This document shows positions 12,022-21,869 of a DNA stretch of 64,000 nucleotides, piece by piece (positions within the stretch are counted from its first letter, which is position 1; every line of letters begins with the position of its first letter). The translations under genes were made by a program, and so were the position numbers. Source of the DNA: Sapria himalayana (taxonomy: Eukaryota > Streptophyta > Magnoliopsida > Malpighiales > Rafflesiaceae). The notes under the pieces were generated by a model, which searched no databases, had not been told where the DNA came from, and saw only the letters and a program-made list of their open reading frames with translations. The DNA lies in assembly GCA_029783825.1 (NCBI GenBank), contig JAREIK010017820.1:1618501-1682500 (forward strand). Direction: 5' to 3'.

Positions 12022-15000
12022 TAGAGGTGTCAACCGGGCCAGTCCGGCAGGGGAAAATTTCGTCCTGGGCCCGAAAAGGCATGACCCTTGACATACCGGG
12101 CCTCATGCCGTGCCTGACCCGGCATGGTTCGTCGGCCCGTGGCACGGCACACCAGCACTGGCGCACCCGCACCATTATCCCCTTCGTCCTTCCCACAAAA
12201 ATACAGCCGGTTGGGTCCAATTAGACCCGACCTGTGGTCCGACGAGCCGACTGCCGACCCGATTCCCCCCCGCACCATTCCTCCCAATGGGCAAAAATAA
12301 AAAAATAAAAAAAAAATTAAATTGTAGCCGTTGGATCTCGCCTTCAACGGCTAGGGGGCAGAATCCAACGGCCCTCATGATTCTACCCCCTAAAAAATTA
12401 AAAAAAATAAAAAAAAAATCAAAAAAATAACTTTATTTGAAAAAAAAATTATTTTTTATAATCTATAAATTCTACCCCATCTCTCTATAATATTTATGTT
12501 TTTCATTAATATTTTTTCTCTCAAATCTCACATTTTCTTTCTCAAAAATCTTGCTACACTATCTCGGGAATCGGGAAGTCGGGATTTTGTCATTTGGCTT
12601 TGCTTTTCAAGAATATCAACTTGGGTTTTGAATTTTGAGCTAGACTGTGGTGCACCGTGCACGTGATCAACATCACTGCTTGACTGGGTAATTTATTCTA
12701 AGTTTTTTTTTTACTTTCTCTCTCTCAAGTCTCTCTCTCTAGACCTAAAATAGATAAATTTTAAAATAGTGTCCTGATTAAGAAAAATCTAAAAAAAATG
12801 ACAAATACTAATGAAAAATATTTAAATTTAGAAAATGAAAATATTACACAGAGGTCTGAGGCTGCTAAAACTTTGGTTTCTTTAGTCGTCTCAACCTAAA
12901 CTTCTAAAAAACAAAAAACTAGAAGTACTTCTGTAGTTTGGGCTCATTTTAATATAATAAAACAAAAAAAAATATTAGGGGTGATGAAGAAGAGATGATA
13001 CAGTGCAAATATTGTATGAGACTTTTAACATGTAAGAGTTCGTTTGGGACCGGGCACCTTAAAAGGCATGCCGAATTATGCACCAAAAAACATGATCAAT
13101 TAGATCCTAGGCAAACCCAACTTGGCACTGCATTTTTTGAGACTGGATCGAGTACAGTCTCAAAGTTTACTCCCTTCATATACTCCTGCGAGTTGGGTAG
13201 GGATGACATGATCAGACTTATCTCATTGATGGGTCTTCCGATCAGATTTTCAAAAGATCCAAGGGTTGTGCGCATAATACAAAAATATTTTCAGCCTGCT
13301 TATCGTAGGATTCCTAGGTCCACATCTAGGAATGACAGACTAAAATTATATAAGTTAGAAAAACAAAAAATAATTAATAAATTTATGGCATATAGTGGAG
13401 TGGTGTCCGTGACGTCCGATATCTTGACAAGTCACGATGAATCATCTTATGCATGTCTCACCAGCCACTATTTAGATTCTAACTGGACAATGAATAAAAA
13501 AATTTTAGGATACTCTGAGATTTTTCATCCTCATGATGACCCGACCATTTTTGAGTGTATGATGAAAATCTTTAGGGAATATAAAATTCAAAATAAAATT
13601 TTTAGTGTCACATTCGATAACGCATCTAATATTGAAGTAGCGATTAACATGTTTGTTAGTAATATTAGAGATGCACCATTAGGAAAGATCTTTAATGTCA
13701 GATGTATGTGTCACGTGATTAACCTGATTGTTCAAGCGGGTATGAACGTTTGTTCCCCCTCGTTGGAATAAGAGTTTGGTATGAAGCGGGTAATGCACTA
13801 AAATATATTTGTACTCCTCGTAGACAATAAGAGTTTGGTAGTCTCTGTTTGTCTGCGAATCTTAAGAAGAAGAAATTCCAATCGGATGTGAGACATCATT
13901 GGAATTACACGTACATGATGTTAGAATCATGTGTTGGATACGAACACGTGATATCCGACTACGTCAATAGTAAGAGTGACGAACTTATTATTGACAACAC
14001 TGACTGAGCTTCAAAAATTTCATTTATGTAATTCCTGAATATTTTTTATGACACGACGAACATGTCTTCGTCAGTTTATATGCCCACGACTTGCATTGCA
14101 CTCCGGTGCATATGCAATATTAGTAGGATGTTTAGGAAGTATCGAGCTGATCCGATACTTAGCCATATGGTTGCAGAGATGGAAACCAAGTACTTGAAGT
14201 ACTGGTCCACCATTCAATTTCTTTACTGCCTCGCTGCATGCATGGACCCTAGGATTAAGGTGAAAGGGATAGAAAACACCATGACTTACAATTCCTCATG
14301 CATGAACCTGGAAGAGCCACCTGAAGGGTTGATTCACGAGAAGTTGACTAATCTGTTCACATACTACGATACTAGGTGTGGTGGTAGTAGTGAGACTGTG
14401 ATTACGGACATAGATACCTTGTTCGGTGATGATGATTTTCCATTCAGCTAGCAAGGAGGAAACGTAGGGGTGGACCATCATATAGGTGCGAGCTTTCTCG
14501 GTACTTAGATACTGATTACTGCTCAATCCTATCACATTCTGATACTAAAAATCTTGATATATTACAGTGGTGAAAATCATATGAGTCCATCTTTCCCATG
14601 CCATCTAGGATGACACGGGATCTACTGACTCCTCCGGTGTCGAGCATAGCATCGGAGTCTGCTTTTTCTGTTGTGGTGAACGTGATTTCGGATAGGAGAT
14701 TGAGATTACGTCCAGATATTATTGAGGCATTGGCTTGTTTGAAGGATTGAGAGGATTCGAGGTTTAGCATCCATGATCATGCTGGAGCTGGGAGATGGAC
14801 ATGGATTGCAGCCGTATCCACTGCGATAGCGAAGAAGTTGATTGCTAATGATATGCCGATTGATGATTGATGATGATCTACTATTTTTTAATTTCGATGT
14901 TTTCTTTTTTATTGATTGTACTCTTTATTTATACATTAAGTTGAAACTTTAATTTGTTTGGTTAGGACATTCGATATCTAATGGATGATTGGTCATTTTT

Positions 15001-15370
15001 TATTTGGTTTCCTTATGTTTTTTTTTTACTTTTTAATTTTTTTAACATTATTTATTGATTTATTTGTTTTAATTTTTTATTTAAATATTTATAACTCTAT
15101 TATATCATTCTAATAAATTTTAAACTAATTTTATTTTATATTATAAAAAAATATTATACTTTGTAAATTTAATATATTTTAAACAATATTCATATTATAA
15201 ATTTATAATATGATACATTATCAATAATTTTATATATAATTTTATAATTTATATAATTAAAATAAAAATTAAAACAATAAAATTTAAAAAAAAAATTTCC
15301 TAATTTCCTTGCCCGTATGGCCGAGCCGGCACAAGCGGGCCCGGCCGGCCCGGACCGTTTGACACATCTA
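12022..15370 (+). mobile_element. hAT transposon, full-length but inactive (hAT-1)
   Basis: A 3,349-bp element. Left TIR tagaggtgtcaa at 12,022, right TIR ttgacacatcta ending at 15,370, and a perfect 8-bp target duplication caaccatc at 12,014-12,021 and 15,371-15,378. The matching site in unit 2 (about 39,077-39,090) is empty with a single caaccatc, so insertion followed the unit duplication. Subterminal regions are rich in cgggcc and gccgttgga repeats. It carries a broken BED-finger transposase gene. Confidence 0.95.
12798..14750 (+). pseudogene. hAT transposase, degenerate (hAT-1)
   Basis: A BED-type zinc finger (CKYC, then HLKRH) is at about 13,005-13,070. The RNase H-like core follows, with its first Asp in VTSDI (about 13,420) and second in VTFDNAS (about 13,617). 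The C-terminal dimerisation block with SVASES is altered to SIASES (about 14,645). An early stop near 12,890, a frameshift before 12,995, a stop at 13,772, a small rearrangement at 13,772-13,830 and stops near 14,005 and 14,451 break the frame. The best open segments are 12,995-13,771 and 14,062-14,451. The terminal TGA at 14,748-14,750 is shared with hAT-2. Confidence 0.9.
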
Positions 15371-15511
15371 CAACCATCTTAGGTGATTTTAATAATGATA
15401 TATTAGAATACTTAGAATGTAATTATTTGTAGTCGTAAAGCAAAATTTTAAAAATGCAAAATTATTTCCCACTTTCTGGGGAATTCCCTTTAAATTAGAA
15501 AGCATAAAAGA

Positions 15512-15540
15512 TGACGCGCTATCAATGTCCAATGATGACG
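15512..15540 (+). promoter_or_regulatory. Paired TGACG motifs upstream of protease 1
   Basis: TGACG at 15,512-15,516 and 15,536-15,540, 24 bp apart start to start, about 115-145 bp upstream of the TATA box. TGACG is the core of plant TGA/bZIP sites. Both sites and their spacing are retained at 39,222-39,250 upstream of protease 2. Function is inferred from conservation only. Confidence 0.4.
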
Positions 15541-15654
15541 TATCAGAGACTGATGATTTTTTTGGGGAGCCCAAAAGTTCTAAAAGCTCAAGCCCAAGTA
15601 CAAGCCCAAGCCAAAGTCAACGACAATGGTTTCGTTCTCATCAGGGATGCATAC

Positions 15655-15661
15655 TATAAAA
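15655..15661 (+). promoter_or_regulatory. TATA box of protease 1
   Basis: tataaaa, 129 bp upstream of the start codon, giving an expected leader of about 95-100 nt. The equivalent tataaaa at 39,351-39,357 lies at a similar distance from the second gene. Confidence 0.65.
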
Positions 15662-15783
15662 ATTGAGAAAGACGCTATTTTTCTCACATTTCATTTTCTC
15701 GTCGGCATTGTCCACTGTTAGATTGTAACAGTACTTTATCTGACGCAATCTATTCTTTTTGTTGTGCCGCCAAAGTCCAATCA

Positions 15784-18069
15784 ATGGCAATCACTCCCTG
15801 CGCACTGATTGTTCTCATCTCCTTCATATCTCAACAGATACCAACCCTTGCTACTCGCAAGATTTATAACATCCGTGTTATTGCTCATGCTAAGCCTGCT
15901 ATCTATCCCACCCACTTTAACTGGTATTCCACCGAGCTCACTCAGCCCGGTGAAATGAGACAAGTGTACGAGCAAGTCTATCATGGCTTCTCCGCCTCTC
16001 TTTCACCAGAACGAGTGGAGGAGCTCACTGCGCATGCTGCTGTTCTCCAAGTTTCCGAGGATATCGTTTATCAACTGCACACCACTCGGTCCCCGGAATT
16101 CATTGGACTAAGCAATAATAATGTGTTTTGGCCCAACACTAACTATGGATCTGGGATGATCATAGGTATCCTGGATACTGGAATATGGCCTGAGCATGCC
16201 AGTTTCAACTGTGAGACTCCTAGACGTGTTCCTCCCAAGTGGAAAGGTGAGTGTCAAACTGGAGAGCATTTCCTTCAATCTCTTTGTAACAACAAGTTGA
16301 TTGGGGCTCGGTATTTTGCCAATGGGTATCGTGCATTTTTACGTAAGAATGAATCTACCAAGACATTGGAGTATAACTCATCGAGAGATGCTCAAGGCCA
16401 CGGAACGCACACAGCATCGACTGCTGCAGGTTGTTTCGTAAAGGGCGCCAACTTGAGTGGTTATGCGGCTGGAGAAGCTAAGGGAGTTGCTCCAAATGCA
16501 CACTTAGCTGTTTACAAGGTTTGTTGGGCCATCGTAGGTTGCTTCACTTCCGATATTCTGGCTGCTTTAGAAAGTGCAGTCAAAGATGGTGTTCATGTGA
16601 TTTCGATGTCTCTTGGATCTGACGGTCATATTCCACCTTCTTTGGATATAATTGCAATTGCTTCATTCGCTGCGATTTCTAAGGGAATTTCCGTGGTGTC
16701 GTCGGCTGGTAATGATGGTCCTGGTTCGTTTTCTTTGTCTAATGAAGCCCCTTGGGAATTTCTAGTTGGCGCATCTTCAATTGACCGAAATTTTCCTGCT
16801 GTCGCGATGCTCGGCAACCGCTCAAATCTAACTGGGATCTCCTTGGATAGTGGCTCCTTGTTTAATAATCACGTGTATCGCCTTGTTTTTCCCGGCATTA
16901 GTGATGCTTCTTCTGGTTCCGCTAATTGCTTGGATGGTTATCTTGATGCTGATCTGGTCCGAGGCAATGTTGTTGTTTGTGTTCGAGGTGGCCCTCGGTT
17001 AGAAAAGGGGTACGTTGTTAAAAAATTAGGTGGCCGGGGAATGATACTCATCAATTCTGAGCTTCAAGGAGAAGAACTAGTTGCAGACTATCATGTTCTC
17101 CCTGCCATTGCTCTGGGATTCCGTGCAGGCCAAATGCTCTCGGATTATGTTAAATCTAACGTAAAAGCAAATGTATCTATACGATTTTTGGGCACTGCGA
17201 TGAACTTCAAACCAGCCCCTGTCGTTTCATCCTTTTCATCAAGAGGACCATCTTTATATAGTCCCCAGATTCTCAAGCCAGATATTGTCGCTCCCGGCCT
17301 CAACATCCTCGCCGCTTGGCCACCTGTCGTTTCGTTAACCGAAATAGACATTGACAAACGCCGATCTTCATTTAACATCGAATCCGGAACTTCAATGTCT
17401 TGCCCCCACGTAAGTGGTGCCGTTGCCTTGCTTATGTCTGCAAGGCCAATATGGAGTCCTGCTGCAGTACGATCTGCGATGATGACGACGGCGAATGTGC
17501 ATGATAACGACGGGCATTTGGTCGTCGACTCTTTCTCTGGTAAAGCAGCCTCGCCGTTCGCTCTTGGTTCTGGGAATATCAATCTCAGGAAGGCAAATGA
17601 TCCTGGTCTCGTCTATGATATTGCCCCGAATGATTACGTCCTCATGTATTGTTCGCTATATAACCAATCGGTGGTTCGCCAAGTCTTCGGTGGGCATGCT
17701 AATTGTTCGGCCAAGATGCCGCCGGAGAATCTGAATTATCCCGCTTTCTCAGCCGTCTTCTCATCTTCAAGGAGCACTAGTGGAACAGTCAAGAAAGTAT
17801 TTCTTCGAACCGTCACCAATGTTGGTGCCGCAGGCTCGGTTTACCATGCCAAGATCGTGTTTCCCGTGGGAGTGTTGGTCAGGGTCGATCCCCCATTGCT
17901 GGTCTTCAACAATACCACGACGAGAAAGACGTTCGTCGTGACCATCGAATTGAATACCACCCTTCTGCAGGACCTGGATTCTTCCTCCAAAATCATCCAC
18001 GGTTCGCTCGCTTGGTTTAATTCCCTGCACACCGTGCGTAGTCCCATTGTCGTCTTCTCAATGTCCTAA
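15784..18069 (+). CDS. Subtilisin-like serine protease (SBT1-type), copy 1
   Basis: Intronless, 761 aa. Plant subtilases are secreted endopeptidases that act in the apoplast. Residues 1 to about 24 look like a signal peptide (ALIVLISFI core). The I9 prodomain covers about 27-100, and the mature enzyme is expected to begin at TTRSPEFIGL (about 100). The catalytic triad is complete: Asp131 (ILDTGIWPEH), His206 (GHGTHTAST) and Ser537 (GTSMSCPHVSG); the oxyanion Asn is Asn310 (SSAGNDGPG). A PA-type insert lies at about 350-470 and an Fn3-like C-terminal domain at about 650-761. Length and layout are normal. A TATA box and paired TGACG motifs precede it. About 87% identical to copy 2 by hand count. 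Substrate cannot be told. Confidence 0.96.
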   Translation: MAITPCALIVLISFISQQIPTLATRKIYNIRVIAHAKPAIYPTHFNWYSTELTQPGEMRQVYEQVYHGFSASLSPERVEELTAHAAVLQVSEDIVYQLHTTRSPEFIGLSNNNVFWPNTNYGSGMIIGILDTGIWPEHASFNCETPRRVPPKWKGECQTGEHFLQSLCNNKLIGARYFANGYRAFLRKNESTKTLEYNSSRDAQGHGTHTASTAAGCFVKGANLSGYAAGEAKGVAPNAHLAVYKVCWAIVGCFTSDILAALESAVKDGVHVISMSLGSDGHIPPSLDIIAIASFAAISKGISVVSSAGNDGPGSFSLSNEAPWEFLVGASSIDRNFPAVAMLGNRSNLTGISLDSGSLFNNHVYRLVFPGISDASSGSANCLDGYLDADLVRGNVVVCVRGGPRLEKGYVVKKLGGRGMILINSELQGEELVADYHVLPAIALGFRAGQMLSDYVKSNVKANVSIRFLGTAMNFKPAPVVSSFSSRGPSLYSPQILKPDIVAPGLNILAAWPPVVSLTEIDIDKRRSSFNIESGTSMSCPHVSGAVALLMSARPIWSPAAVRSAMMTTANVHDNDGHLVVDSFSGKAASPFALGSGNINLRKANDPGLVYDIAPNDYVLMYCSLYNQSVVRQVFGGHANCSAKMPPENLNYPAFSAVFSSSRSTSGTVKKVFLRTVTNVGAAGSVYHAKIVFPVGVLVRVDPPLLVFNNTTTRKTFVVTIELNTTLLQDLDSSSKIIHGSLAWFNSLHTVRSPIVVFSMS

Positions 18070-18189
18070 AAGGGCATGTTTTTTCGTATTCATCGTGAAT
18101 ACGTCTGGCTTTGGTTTTTTGTTTTTTAATGTCTAACTCTGTTATTGATTTGATTCATAGAATGTCTACAAATTTTTCATCGTGAATAA

Positions 18190-18207
18190 CTCTCTCTCTC
18201 TCTCTCT
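18190..18207. repeat. CT microsatellite
   Basis: A short (ct)n run in the 3' flank of protease 1, just after the point where similarity to unit 2 ends. Confidence 0.9.
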
Positions 18208-18279
18208 ATTATGCGCACCCCTCTATTCTGGTTCTCTCACTGTTTTGCATCCATAACCTAAAAAAAAGATAGTGTTATG

Positions 18280-18744
18280 CCTAAACATATTAATAAATAA
18301 AAAATAAATTTTATGATATTTCATTGTTTAAATAAATTCTCAACCTCTAAATGCCTAAACATTTAAATCAATAAATTCCTAAATCCCAAAACTCTTTAAT
18401 ACTTAAACCATTAAACCAGTATATCCTAAATAATAAATTATAAATCTTATTTTTATTTATATTCATAATAATTTTTAATATTTATTTTAACTATTTATTA
18501 TAATATTAATTTTTTAAAAAACTCCTCAATATTCATTTTTAATATTATTTATAAAATAAATTATAATAGAAATAATTTGTGTGATTTATTTTTTATCAAA
18601 AAAAATATAGACTTATAAAAAGAAACAAAAATTTAAAAATATAAAATTATTATTAAGTAATATACTTTGTTTTGATTTTGAATTATTTTAGGGTAAACAA
18701 ATATATTTTATTTAATATCTACCTTATTAATAATAGTTTATTAA
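18280..18744. repeat. AT-rich repeat, left of hAT-2
   Basis: Part of the same roughly 640-bp AT-rich repeat that fills 21,870-25,130. It contains the degenerate cctaaac/cttaaac series (18,350-18,440), then the aaaaaaatatagacttataaaaag and ttattaataatagtttattaat blocks. hAT-2 interrupts it on the right. Confidence 0.75.
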
Positions 18745-19113
18745 TAATAAATAAATACATTAAGTTAGTAAAAATTTTAATTAAAAAAAAATTAAACTAC
18801 ACAAATGAAAAATTACCATTCAATGTATTTGAAACCAATAGTCCGAACAAAACAAGTATAAGTTTCAACACAACGTATGGTACAAAGTACAAACAAAGCG
18901 TATAAATAAAATAAATAAAAAAACAGCAGATGAGCATCATTCGTCAAGCGGCATATAATGAGAATCATCAGCCGCAACATCAAGATCAGTATCATATGGA
19001 TCATCATCATCGGCAATCAGCTCCTCCGCCTTCGCAATGGATGTGGATGCGACTGCAGTGTCTGTCACAGTCCCAGCTTCAGCACGATCACTGATGCTAA
19101 ATCTCGATTCCTC

Positions 19114-21059
19114 TCAATCCTTCAAACATGCCAAGGCCTCAACCATATCTGGACGTAATCTCGATCTCCTATCCGAAATCACGTTCACTGCAACAGAAAA
19201 AGCAGACTCCGATGCTACGCTCGACACCGGAGGAGTCAGTAGATCCCGTGCCATCCTAGATAGCACGGGATAGGCGGACTCATATGATTTCCACCACTGT
19301 AATAAATCAAGATTCTTATTGTTAGAAGGTGATAGGATTGAGCAGTAATCGGTATCTAAGTACTGAGACAGCTCGCTCCTATGTGAAGGCCCACCCCTAC
19401 GTTTCCCCCTCGCTAGGTTAATGGAATAATCGTCATCTCCGAACAAGGTATCAGTGTCCGTACTCACAGTCTCACCACCACCACCACCATACCTAGTATC
19501 GTAGTATGTGAACAGGTCTGTCAACTTCTCGTAAATGAACCCTTCAGGTGTCTCTTCCAGGTTCATGCACGAGGAAATGAAAGTCAGAGTGTTTTCAACC
19601 CCTTCCACCTTAGCCCTAGGGTCCATGCATGCTGCGAGGTAATAAAGAGATGGAATGGTGGACCAGTACTTCAGGTACTTGGTCTCCATCTCTGCAACCA
19701 TATGGCTAAGCGTCGGGTCCGCTCGATATTTCCTAAACATGCTACTAATGTTGCATATGCAACGGAGTGCAATGCAAGTGGTGGGCGTATAAACCGACGA
19801 ACACATGTTCGTCGTGTCATAAAATATCTTCAGGAATTTCATAAATGAAATTCCTGAAGCCCAGTCAGTGTCGTCAATAATAAGTTCGCCACTCTTACTA
19901 TTGACGTAGTCTGATATGACGTATTCGTATCCAACACATGATTCCAACATCAGGTACGTGTAATTCCAACGATGTCTCACATCTGATTGGAATTTCTTCT
20001 TCTTAAGATTCGCAGACAAACAGAGATTACCAAACTCTTGTAGTCTGCGAGGAGTGTGAATATACTTGAGTGCATTGCGTATATTTTCCAACGCGAGGAA
20101 CACACCTTCATACCCGCTTGAACTATCAGGTTAATAACATGACACATGCATCTGACATGAAATATCTCTCCTAATGGTGCGTCTCTAATATTCCTAACAA
20201 ACATATTGATAGCTACTCCATTATTCGCAGCATTATCGAAAGTGACACTAAAAATTTTATTTTGAATTTTATATTCCCTAAATATTTTCATCATACACTC
20301 AAAAATGGCCGGGCCATCACGAGGATGAAGAATCTCAGTGAATCCTAATATTTTTTTATTGATTGTCCAGTTAGAATCTACATAATGACTCATGAGACAT
20401 GCATAAGAAGAATCATCGTGACATGTCCATATATCGGACGTCACGAACACCACTCCACTAAATGCCAAAAATTTCTTAATTATTTTTTGTTTTTCTAACT
20501 TATATATCTTTAGTATGTCACTCCTAGATGTGGACCTAGGAATCCTACGATAGGATGGATGAAAATAAGTCTGCATGATGCGCACTACCCTCGGATCTTC
20601 CGAAAATCTGATCGGAAGATCCATCAATGTGATGAGCCTGGCCATGCCGTCCCTACCCAACTCGCTGGAGTATACGAAGGGAGTAAACTTTGAGACTGAA
20701 CTCGATCCAGTCTCAAAAAATGTAGTGCCAAGTTGGGTTTGCCTAGGATCTAACGGTCCATGTTTTTTGGAGCATATTTCAGCATGCCTCTTGAGGTGCC
20801 CAGTCCCACATGTACTCTTGCATGTTAAAAGGCTCATACAATATTTGCACTGTGCCATTTCATGTTCCTCACCCCTAACATCTACTTGTGTTATGATTTT
20901 AAAATGTGTCCAAACTACAGAAGTCCTCCTAGTTTTTTGTTTTTTAGAACTTTGGGCTGAGATGACAGGAGAAACCAAAGTTTCAGGAGCCACAGTCGTA
21001 TGTGTAACACTAACATTTTCATTTTCCAAATTTAAATACGTGTTAGGTGTATTTGTCAT
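19114..21059 (-). pseudogene. hAT transposase, one frameshift from intact (hAT-2)
   Basis: Two overlapping frames, 21,059-19,977 and 20,103-19,114, together span a whole BED-hAT transposase. The first has the BED finger (Trp50, Cys71, Cys74, His88, His92), catalytic Asp209 in TSDIWT and Asp275 in TFDNAANN. The second carries the C-terminal WWKSYESAYPVLSRMARDLL dimerisation block and catalytic Glu299 in SVASES. The break is near 20,100, where hAT-2 has one base fewer than hAT-1. Both copies end at a TGA after CLKD where relatives usually have Trp. After it the frame stays open in hAT-2 to about 18,930 (ends MPLDE). It may encode only partial proteins. Confidence 0.9.
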
Positions 21060-21614
21060 TTTTTTTCGTAAGTTTTTCTAGAGAGAGAAGCTTTAGAGAG
21101 AGAAAGTACCAAAAAACGTAAAATATATTACCCGGTAAAAGCAATGAGGTCACTCACGTGCAAGGTGCACCGCAGGAAGCTCTGATGTTCAAAACTCAAG
21201 TTGAGTTTCACGAAAATCCAAGCCGAAATCAAAATCACGAGGGCCGAGAGAGAGATGCACGGTTTATGTGAGAGAGAGAAAATATTGAGAGGTTTTATGT
21301 TTTTGATAAACATAAATGTTATAGGGAGGGGAGTAGATTTTATAGGCTAAATAAAGTTTTATTTTTTTTAAAAAAATATTTTTTATTAATTTTTTGAATT
21401 TTTTAATATATTTAAGGGGCAGAATCACGATGACCGTTGGATTCTGCCCCCTAGCCGTTGGAGGTGAATCCAAGGGCTGAAAATCGCTCAAGTTTGAAAT
21501 TTTTTTTTTTTGCCGTTGGAATTGCTCGGATCAGACTTGGGAGTTGGGAGTCGGGTTTCGGCATAAAAGACCGCGGGTCGGGTCTGTTTGGACCCGACCC
21601 GTGGTCTTTTTACC

Positions 21615-21634
21615 GGGGGGGGGGGGGGGGGGGG
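21615..21634 (+). repeat. Run of 20 G
   Basis: An uninterrupted G20 tract in the GC-rich 5' subterminal region of hAT-2. The equivalent region of hAT-1 has no such run. It may be a real slippage expansion or a read or assembly artefact. Confidence 0.9.
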
Positions 21635-21869
21635 CAGATGGGTCACGACTCACGCCACGGCACGCGTGGCAAGCCGCCAGTGCCACGCGTGCCTGCGTGA
21701 ACCGGCACGGGATGGACCCATGCTGGCGTGCCGTGCCAAGGCACGAGCCGTGCCGGGCCAGGCACGGCACGGCACGGGATTTACTTCACCCGGGCACGGC
21801 CGAACCGTGCCGTGCCTCGTGCCGGCCCGGCCCGGCCCGGCCCGGCACGTTTGACACCTCTAAATTTAC

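Larger units (their letters stand above)
1..18170 (+). repeat. Tandem duplication unit 1 (left end outside window)
   Basis: Base 1 onward aligns with 27,271 onward, and the match continues, interrupted by indels, through the protease gene to about 18,170 (41,876 in unit 2). Order and orientation are the same in both: LINE remnant, Copia LTR fragment, long-TIR element, small hAT element, AT-rich DNA, GAGCTC foldbacks, protease. The main difference is the hAT insertion at 12,022-15,370, present only here. The alignment was done by eye; exact identity and the outer boundary were not computed. Confidence 0.9.
18745..21862 (-). mobile_element. hAT transposon lacking its 3' terminus (hAT-2)
   Basis: A minus-strand element related to hAT-1. 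The 5' end is the TIR ttgacacctcta at 21,851-21,862, next to GC-rich subterminal repeats and a 20-G run (21,615-21,634). Similarity to the 3' non-coding part of hAT-1 runs to about 18,790, but no tagaggtgtcaa terminus follows and aatttaca, expected as the target duplication, is absent on the left. Compared with uninterrupted repeats at 22,860-22,920, about 50 bp of flank is also missing, so the 3' end was probably deleted. The left boundary is approximate. Confidence 0.85.

Noticed and set aside
17145..17582. Minus-strand frame of 145 codons inside protease 1 (and similar ones at 40,878-41,087 and 17,767-18,047)
   Set aside because: Antisense shadows of the protease genes, with no independent support.
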